Origin: an uncultured Collinsella sp.
GTDB taxonomy: Bacteria; Actinomycetota; Coriobacteriia; Coriobacteriales; Coriobacteriaceae
Direction of reading: 5' to 3'
Assembly: GCA_900549185.1 (NCBI GenBank)
Contig: URNM01000045.1
Span: 1 to 13,461 of the forward strand
Length of the DNA: 13,461 nt
The first letter of the stretch is position 1. Every line of letters begins with the position of its first letter. Made by a program: the position numbers and the translations under genes. Below, in pieces: positions 5,886 to 10,965 of the stretch. The notes below the pieces were generated by a model. The model saw only the letters and a program-made list of their open reading frames with translations, had not been told where the DNA came from and ran no database searches.

Positions 5886-7238
5886 ATGGCATTCAACGAC
5901 TTGATTGCCCAGAAAATAAAGGACTTTGAACAGCAGGGGGTTCCGCAGGTCTTTGAGCGAGACCTTGATCTGGGAAACCCACAGGAGCCAAAGCGCGACA
6001 ACATCGTAAATGTGGTTGTGGGGGCCCGCCGTTGTGGAAAGACGTATCGCCTGTATCAGGAGATGCAGCGGCTTCAGGGCCGGGGCGTCGAGCTTGACCG
6101 GATGCTTTACTTTAATTTTGAGGACGAGCGCTTGCGCCCGTATGAGCCATCGCTGCTGGCGGACGTGCTCGACACGTTCTATGCGCTGTATCCTGCTGCT
6201 CGAACCGAGGGCGCTTACATTTTCTTTGACGAGATCCAGGAAATTCCCGAATGGGGTGCGTTTCTGCGGCGTGTAGTCGATACGGAGAAAGCGACCGTCT
6301 ATGTGACGGGATCTTCTTCTAAGATGCTGTCCTCAGAGCTTAAGAGCGAGTTCAGGGGTCGTTCTCTTATACGGGAGCTTTTTCCGTTGAGTTTTTCGGA
6401 ATACGTTCGGTATAAGACGGGGAGCGTTTTCGAGCCAGATGCGACCTTTTCCCCAAGCGATGCAGCGCTGCTTCGACATCATCTGATCGGATATCTTGAA
6501 CGAGGGGGATTCATCGCGACGCTTGAGCAGACGCCCGCAGACGCGATTCAGCTGCTACAGGAATATGCTTCGCGAACGGTCGCTATGGACGTCATTGAGC
6601 GTTACGACGTCAAGAACCCTCGCCTGGCATCGCTGTTCCTAACGCGGTGTATGGCATCTTCGGGACGAGAGCTGTCGGTGAACAAAGTGTACAACGAGTT
6701 CAAGAGCAGGCAGATACCCGTCAGTCGTAATTCGCTCAGCGACTTACTTGAGTATTATGAGGACGCCTACCTGCTGTTCTCCGTGCCGGAGTTCACGCGT
6801 TCACTGGCAAATAACATGCGGTCTGCGTCTAAGGTCTACGCTGTCGATCCTGCGATGTTTGGAGCATTCTCTCCCGCATCGGCATTGGACCAGGGCCAGA
6901 GGCTCGAGACCGCAGTGTTCAACGCGCTAAGAAGAAGGACTCCCGCGGTGAGGATCGGATCGGTCTGCCGCCTGCTGATCAAAGAGAAGAGCAAAAGCCA
7001 TGAGGTGGACTTTGTGGCTGGGGACGCACTTCTCATGCGGGCTTATAGCCTGATTCAGGTGAGTGTGGATATGGCAAGTGAGAAAACGCGCGAGCGCGAA
7101 ATTGCCGCGCTTGATGCCTCGATGGCCCAGTTCGATCTTGGCGAGTCGGCAATCGTTACCATGGATGAGCAGGCCGATATTCCATGCGAGCACGGTGTGG
7201 TACACGTTGTGCCCGCATGGAAGTGGCTCCTTGCCTAA
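5886..7238 (+). CDS. AAA_14 / DUF4143 family ATP-binding protein
   Basis: This 450-residue protein has the usual layout and length of the widespread prokaryotic AAA_14 plus DUF4143 ATPases. Walker A is GARRCGKT (46-53), Walker B is YIFFDEIQE (D115/E116), and VTGSSS (140-145) is the sensor-like segment, followed by the RELFPLSFSEY signature (163-173). The C-terminal DUF4143 part has LETAVFNALRR (340-350), EVDFVAGD (373-380) and LIQVSVD (389-395), which resembles a PD-(D/E)xK nuclease fold with Gln in place of the usual lysine, so nuclease activity is doubtful. The cellular role of the family is unsettled; members are common in accessory DNA. GGAG lies four bases before the ATG. Codons are less G/C-ending than in clpB, and the AT-rich operator-like leader suggests horizontal acquisition and self-regulation. 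It appears to be a single-gene unit. Confidence 0.88.
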   Translation: MAFNDLIAQKIKDFEQQGVPQVFERDLDLGNPQEPKRDNIVNVVVGARRCGKTYRLYQEMQRLQGRGVELDRMLYFNFEDERLRPYEPSLLADVLDTFYALYPAARTEGAYIFFDEIQEIPEWGAFLRRVVDTEKATVYVTGSSSKMLSSELKSEFRGRSLIRELFPLSFSEYVRYKTGSVFEPDATFSPSDAALLRHHLIGYLERGGFIATLEQTPADAIQLLQEYASRTVAMDVIERYDVKNPRLASLFLTRCMASSGRELSVNKVYNEFKSRQIPVSRNSLSDLLEYYEDAYLLFSVPEFTRSLANNMRSASKVYAVDPAMFGAFSPASALDQGQRLETAVFNALRRRTPAVRIGSVCRLLIKEKSKSHEVDFVAGDALLMRAYSLIQVSVDMASEKTREREIAALDASMAQFDLGESAIVTMDEQADIPCEHGVVHVVPAWKWLLA

Positions 7239-7253
7239 TCATCTACGGATCGT

Positions 7254-7278
7254 GGGGCCAGGACCTCCTGGCCCCTTC
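7254..7278. terminator. Probable terminator between convergent genes
   Basis: GGGGCCAGG (7254-7262) and CCTGGCCCC (7267-7275) form a 9-bp all-strong stem with the loop ACCT. It sits 16 bases past the ATPase stop and 33 bases beyond the end of the convergent gene. The T-run is poor (TTCATC) on the plus strand and absent on the minus strand, so termination efficiency is uncertain. Confidence 0.5.
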
Positions 7279-7310
7279 ATCACGGTTGGGGAGCACCATG
7301 ATGCGCCCGG

Positions 7311-8813
7311 CTAGTCCTGGGCTTTGATGCTCGGCAGGAGAATCTGGGCGAGGTAGTCGCATTCGAGCTTGGTGGCAGCGTCGGCCTTGCCGTCTTTACC
7401 GACCAGGTCGTTTTTGATCTGGCTATAGGTGTAGCGGTTGCCGGCCGTAAGCTCGACAAGCTCAATGGCCGTGTCCATGGGGTAGGTCGACACGGGGTCT
7501 TGCGTGCGCCCGTTGATGGTTTGCGGAATCACGTACGGATAAACAGGGCCGCTGGTGTAGACGGTGTAGCCGTTGCCTAGGCTGACCGTGCCCAAAACCG
7601 TATCGCCGTCGTCGGGCGTAAAAGTCTCGCCGTCGCGCACTGCGACAAGCGTCACGATTGGCGTATTGGCGTCATCGCCCAGATAGATGCACAGCGTGCT
7701 GCCGTTTTGCCAGGTGGCAACCTTACCGTACCACTCAACCGGAATATCGAGTTGATACAGATCCGTCGCCTTGTGCCGAGCATCGGCATCGCGCGCGGAC
7801 TGTGCCTCGCTTGCGCTTACGGCGTTGGCGGCGGCATCGCGGCGCGTAATTGCCGCCTGCTGGAGTATCTTTGCCGCGGCGGCAGAGCTCGCGCCGCCTT
7901 CCTCGGCATACTTGGCGGCGGCATCGATCTGGTCGTCAGTCACCGTGTCGGCCGAAGGCACCTTGAGCTTAAAGGTGGCCTGGGCACTCAAATCCTGCCC
8001 ATCGTTCTTAATGGTGACCTGCGCCTTGGTGGTCGGCACGGTGTAAATGGTACCGTCGGCTGCGATGGGGGACCCAGCGATGGAGAGCGTATAGTCACCG
8101 GGTAGCAGCTTGATGCCGCGACCATGTTCGTCAACGTAGAGCGTCTCGCTCACGGAAGAACCGTCGGAATCCTGGCCGCTCACCTGCACGGGAATCTTGG
8201 AGCCAGTTGAGCAGTCGAGGCCCGCGGCATGCACGCCAATCTGCACCGACATCATCGTGTGCGCACTGGCGGCGACAGCGGCAGCCTGCTCTTGCTGATA
8301 TCCGTTCCAGGCAGCATAGCCTGCGCCGCCGGCGACGAGCGCGACGGCCACAACGCCGGCAACCATCAGGTTGCGGCGCTTGGGCGGCATTTTACGATGA
8401 CGAACCTCGGCTTCGCGTGCCGAAGGAACAGACGGTAGGGGGATATCGCCCATGGCGATGGTCTCGTCCACGGCAGGCGCAGAGCCCAGGCCGGGGAGCT
8501 CGCGGGTCAGCGAATCTTCGGCCGGCAAGCTGCCGAGCAAGATGGTTTCCTCGCTCGTGTCGGATCCGGGCTGGTCGTCGGCCTTGCATTCGGATTCCTC
8601 GTGCCCCGCCTCGTCTTCGGTGGGCGCGGCGCTATCGTCTTTTGCATTCCGATCATCGGGCTGCGCCTCGATTTCTGGCTCATCCTGCACATCAACGCTC
8701 GGATCGTCAAACGCAATCTCGGCCAGCGCGATCTGGTCTAGGCTCTCCAGGGCCTCGGCACACGCTTCTGCATCTTGGGCCGCATCCTCTTGGCCCATCG
8801 TTTCATCTTTCAT
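7311..8813 (-). CDS. Single-pass membrane protein with acidic cytoplasmic tail, unknown function
   Basis: This 500-residue protein is not recognised. The start at 8813 (MKDETMGQ) was chosen because GGGGGAT lies just upstream and the promoter at 8896-8924 lies before it; the longer frame from 8924 begins inside that promoter. Residues 1-140 are very acidic and low-complexity. KMPPKRR (141-147) precedes one membrane helix (about 149-169), giving a cytoplasmic N-terminus and an exported C-terminal domain. Residues 200-250 (LLPGDYTLSIAGS) resemble a small beta-sandwich of carrier or Ig-like type. Residues 300-350 are an Ala-rich likely helix, and 352-430 form a second beta-rich part (IPVEWYGKVATW). 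The tail carries two similar motifs, EETILLGSLP (88-97) and DETIAMGDIP (116-125), that could be phosphothreonine/FHA docking sites. A surface or signalling role is inference. Confidence 0.75.
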   Translation of the reverse strand: MKDETMGQEDAAQDAEACAEALESLDQIALAEIAFDDPSVDVQDEPEIEAQPDDRNAKDDSAAPTEDEAGHEESECKADDQPGSDTSEETILLGSLPAEDSLTRELPGLGSAPAVDETIAMGDIPLPSVPSAREAEVRHRKMPPKRRNLMVAGVVAVALVAGGAGYAAWNGYQQEQAAAVAASAHTMMSVQIGVHAAGLDCSTGSKIPVQVSGQDSDGSSVSETLYVDEHGRGIKLLPGDYTLSIAGSPIAADGTIYTVPTTKAQVTIKNDGQDLSAQATFKLKVPSADTVTDDQIDAAAKYAEEGGASSAAAAKILQQAAITRRDAAANAVSASEAQSARDADARHKATDLYQLDIPVEWYGKVATWQNGSTLCIYLGDDANTPIVTLVAVRDGETFTPDDGDTVLGTVSLGNGYTVYTSGPVYPYVIPQTINGRTQDPVSTYPMDTAIELVELTAGNRYTYSQIKNDLVGKDGKADAATKLECDYLAQILLPSIKAQD

Positions 8814-8895
8814 ATATCCCCCAAGCTCAATATCGGGACAACACTGTACCCAAAAACGGGACCCTATAGGGCCGCCGCAGGATTTGAAATCCGAT

Positions 8896-8924
8896 TTTAT
8901 ATATGCGCGTGTTTTTGAATGCAA
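8896..8924 (-). promoter_or_regulatory. Sigma-70-type promoter of the 500-residue membrane protein
   Basis: On the minus strand, TTGCAT (8924-8919), a 17-bp spacer and TATAAA (8901-8896) form a near-consensus promoter. The implied leader is about 75 bases and contains the palindrome CCCTATAGGG (8862-8871). The promoter lies just beyond the terminator of the upstream unit, giving this gene independent transcription. Confidence 0.7.
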
Positions 8925-8932
8925 GCGGGATG

Positions 8933-8974
8933 AAAAAAGCCCCCGGAAAGCGAGCGAAACGCTTTCCGGGGGCT
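8933..8974 (-). terminator. Rho-independent terminator of the tetR-DUF5692 unit
   Basis: Perfect 14-bp arms, AGCCCCCGGAAAGC (8938-8951) and GCTTTCCGGGGGCT (8961-8974), have a 9-base loop. On the minus strand the stem is followed by TTTTTT (8938-8933). It lies about 70 bases beyond the DUF5692 stop codon. Confidence 0.92.
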
Positions 8975-9042
8975 CTGCGAGACATTGGATTGAAAAGCCT
9001 GGCGGGCGGGCCTATGCCCAAGTGCCAACAGCGACCAGCGCG

Positions 9043-10050
9043 TTACTCAGCGTGCGCGTAATCAACCTTGGCGCGGCGGGCAGTGGCCTTCTCCCAATCG
9101 CTGGTGCCCTCAAAGACATCCTGCTTGTAGGGGTTGCGGCCGAGCTTCTTGGCACGGTAGGCGATGTAGATGATTGCGGCGACGTTGGCGATCAGCGCGG
9201 CGATCGAGACCGCGGTAGCGGCGCCGGGGTCGAGCGTGGAGTGCGTCACAAAGATGGACTCCTCCTGGAAGTAGGGGAACACCTGGGCAAACATGCACCA
9301 AATGGCCAGCGTAAAGGCGCGGTTCTGGATCCAGCCGCCCTTGTTCCAGATAAAGGCGGCGACGGTGGGCGCCAGCAGCAGCGCAAAGCCGCAGAACCAG
9401 GAGTGGGTGGGCAGGCAGTTGTAGGTGTAGCAGAAGTTCCAGATATCGTAGGCGATGATGTAGACCCAAGTCATGTCGGGCCACAACATGTCGGTCTGAT
9501 CCTCGGAGGCGTAGACGCTCCACCAACCGGTCATGCAGAAGATGTTGATGAGACCGGCGATGCCGTTGAACACGTTGTTCCAGCCGGCAAGCTGCGTGGC
9601 ACCCTCGGAGGTGACCCAGGTGGACTGGCCCAGGACAAAGAAGTGATAGGCGCTCTCGAAGTCGGACACGACGGCGATCATGATGTTGATGGCGACGATC
9701 ACAAACGGCCACGCGCGGAACCAATGCGCCTTGCCGATCTTGCCCCACTGGTACTTAATGGCAATGAAGCCCCAGCAACCGGCCAGCGCCGCGTACACCT
9801 TGGCGTAGTGGAACCAGCTGTTCTGGTACACATGGGTGGGGTTGGTGAGCGCCCACTCGGCGCCCTGTGAGACGCCGATGGCGATGGCGACGCAGTAGAT
9901 GGTCATGGCCAGCGGAGCCACGCCAAAGATGATTGCCGCGCCCAGCTTGGTGCGGCGGCCGACCTCGTTGAGCACGATCAGGCCAATAAAGACCATGGCC
10001 CAGCCGGCCCAGTGGATAAGGGTATCGCTACCCCAAACATCGAACAGCAT
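9043..10050 (-). CDS. DUF5692 family multi-pass membrane protein
   Basis: This 335-residue integral membrane protein has about nine hydrophobic segments (around 10-28, 36-60, 83-99, 112-130, 157-180, 194-211, 216-235, 243-262 and 278-298) and a short charged C-terminal tail (KKLGRNPYKQ onward). It is rich in Trp, Tyr and Phe, with conserved-looking loops such as TNPTHVYQNSWF (69-80) and YTYNCLPTHSW (208-218). I recognise the opening MLFDVWGSD and overall pattern as DUF5692, known mainly from Coriobacteriia and anaerobic Firmicutes, with no established function. AGGAG lies six bases before the start. It is 63 bases behind tetR on the same strand, probably cotranscribed, and ends at a strong terminator. 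The context (regulator plus divergent redox flavoprotein) suggests a transporter or membrane partner for the compound sensed by the regulator; that is inference. Confidence 0.75.
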   Translation of the reverse strand: MLFDVWGSDTLIHWAGWAMVFIGLIVLNEVGRRTKLGAAIIFGVAPLAMTIYCVAIAIGVSQGAEWALTNPTHVYQNSWFHYAKVYAALAGCWGFIAIKYQWGKIGKAHWFRAWPFVIVAINIMIAVVSDFESAYHFFVLGQSTWVTSEGATQLAGWNNVFNGIAGLINIFCMTGWWSVYASEDQTDMLWPDMTWVYIIAYDIWNFCYTYNCLPTHSWFCGFALLLAPTVAAFIWNKGGWIQNRAFTLAIWCMFAQVFPYFQEESIFVTHSTLDPGAATAVSIAALIANVAAIIYIAYRAKKLGRNPYKQDVFEGTSDWEKATARRAKVDYAHAE

Positions 10051-10113
10051 GCTGCTCTCCTTTCACACGTCCGCGGCCCCTCTTCTGATCGCGGGCAGTT
10101 TGGCCAAATGTCG

Positions 10114-10776
10114 TCAGTTCTGGGGCTTGCGCTCCGGATACTTGGCGGTATAGCCCTCGATGTGGAGCGTCGAGGCGATGATTTCCTTGACCGTCTCGTC
10201 GGGCACATCGGGGTGCGTGCGGATATACATCAACAACCCCATGATGAGGGTGTAGAACGTCTCGTAGACATGGTCGATGCGTAGCTCATGATGGGCGACA
10301 AAATCCACCACGGTGGTGTCGCAGATATACTGCGCCACGCGTTGGACCACGTTGTGCAGAAAGCCGCCGTAGAGCGCGCCGCTGCTGGAGGTGAGCGTAC
10401 TCGGCAGCTCGTGGCCGCTGGCGACCAGGCGCTTAAAGAGCGGGGCGACGGTGTCGAGTGCGCCCTCGATATCGCCGACGGTGCGGTTGGCATTCCACTG
10501 CTCGAGCTCGGAGATAAAACCGTCGATTGCCTCGTCCATGACGGCGGTGACGGCGGCGTCCATGTCGGCGAAGTAGTGGTAGAACAGCGAGCGCGTGCAG
10601 CCGGCTCGCTTGGTTACGGCCGATACCGATAGGTGGGACACGCCCAGCTCGGAGCTTACGGTGCGCACGGCGGCGAGGATCTCGCGACGGCGTTCGTCGC
10701 CCGTCAAGCGCTTTGCCGCGCTATCGGATACGGGGGCGGCATCGACCACAGAGGTATCTGCTGCGTTGTTGCCCAT
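10114..10776 (-). CDS. TetR/AcrR family transcriptional regulator
   Basis: This 220-residue protein is the usual TetR size. After a 25-residue disordered N-terminal extension, the DNA-binding domain spans about 28-75: ERRREILAAVRTV is helix 1, SVSAVTKRAGCTRSLFYHYF (50-69) is the helix-turn-helix with the family's characteristic FYHYF end, then DMDAAVTAVMDE. The remaining 145 residues form the all-helical ligand-binding and dimerisation part, which is variable and gives no clue to the ligand. AAAGGCGG precedes the start by about six bases. It is divergent from the iron-sulfur flavoprotein at 10966 and upstream of DUF5692. The intergenic space contains two matching palindromes, so it most likely represses itself, DUF5692 and the flavoprotein until a ligand binds. 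Confidence 0.9.
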   Translation of the reverse strand: MGNNAADTSVVDAAPVSDSAAKRLTGDERRREILAAVRTVSSELGVSHLSVSAVTKRAGCTRSLFYHYFADMDAAVTAVMDEAIDGFISELEQWNANRTVGDIEGALDTVAPLFKRLVASGHELPSTLTSSSGALYGGFLHNVVQRVAQYICDTTVVDFVAHHELRIDHVYETFYTLIMGLLMYIRTHPDVPDETVKEIIASTLHIEGYTAKYPERKPQN

Positions 10777-10834
10777 GTTTTGCCGCCTTTCATCCTCTTT
10801 TGCCTGACCGTTCGCCTAACAGTCTTGAATATTG

Positions 10835-10872
10835 TTGACGGTTCGTCAATACTATTTTTGACACAATGTCAA
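10835..10872. promoter_or_regulatory. Paired palindromic operators, probable TetR binding sites
   Basis: TTGACGGTTCGTCAA (10835-10849) and TTGACACAATGTCAA (10858-10872) are two copies of TTGACR-N3-YGTCAA, with centres 23 bp apart (about two helical turns). They sit between the divergent tetR (start 10776) and flavoprotein (start 10966) genes, where an autoregulated TetR would bind. Each half-site also resembles a -35 box, although I see no -10 box at ideal spacing. Confidence 0.7.
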
Positions 10873-10965
10873 CAATGGCGGGTGAACGGCATGGGGGCAT
10901 GCCCGGCCTGCAAAAAAAGAGGGGTGCCGCGGTCTCGCCGGGCTGTGGCAAGAGAAGGGACAACC

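Noticed and set aside
8814..8924. A 37-residue N-terminal extension of the 500-residue membrane protein
   Set aside because: The upstream ATG overlaps the -35 box of a near-consensus promoter, and the ATG at 8813 has its own ribosome site.
8452..9870. A 472-codon plus-strand open frame spanning two minus-strand genes
   Set aside because: It crosses a strong terminator, a promoter and the antisense of two well-supported genes; the composition is that of antisense GC-rich DNA.
10099..10108. The palindrome TTTGGCCAAA between tetR and DUF5692
   Set aside because: Ten bases is short enough to occur by chance, there is no second copy, and it does not resemble the operators at 10835-10872.
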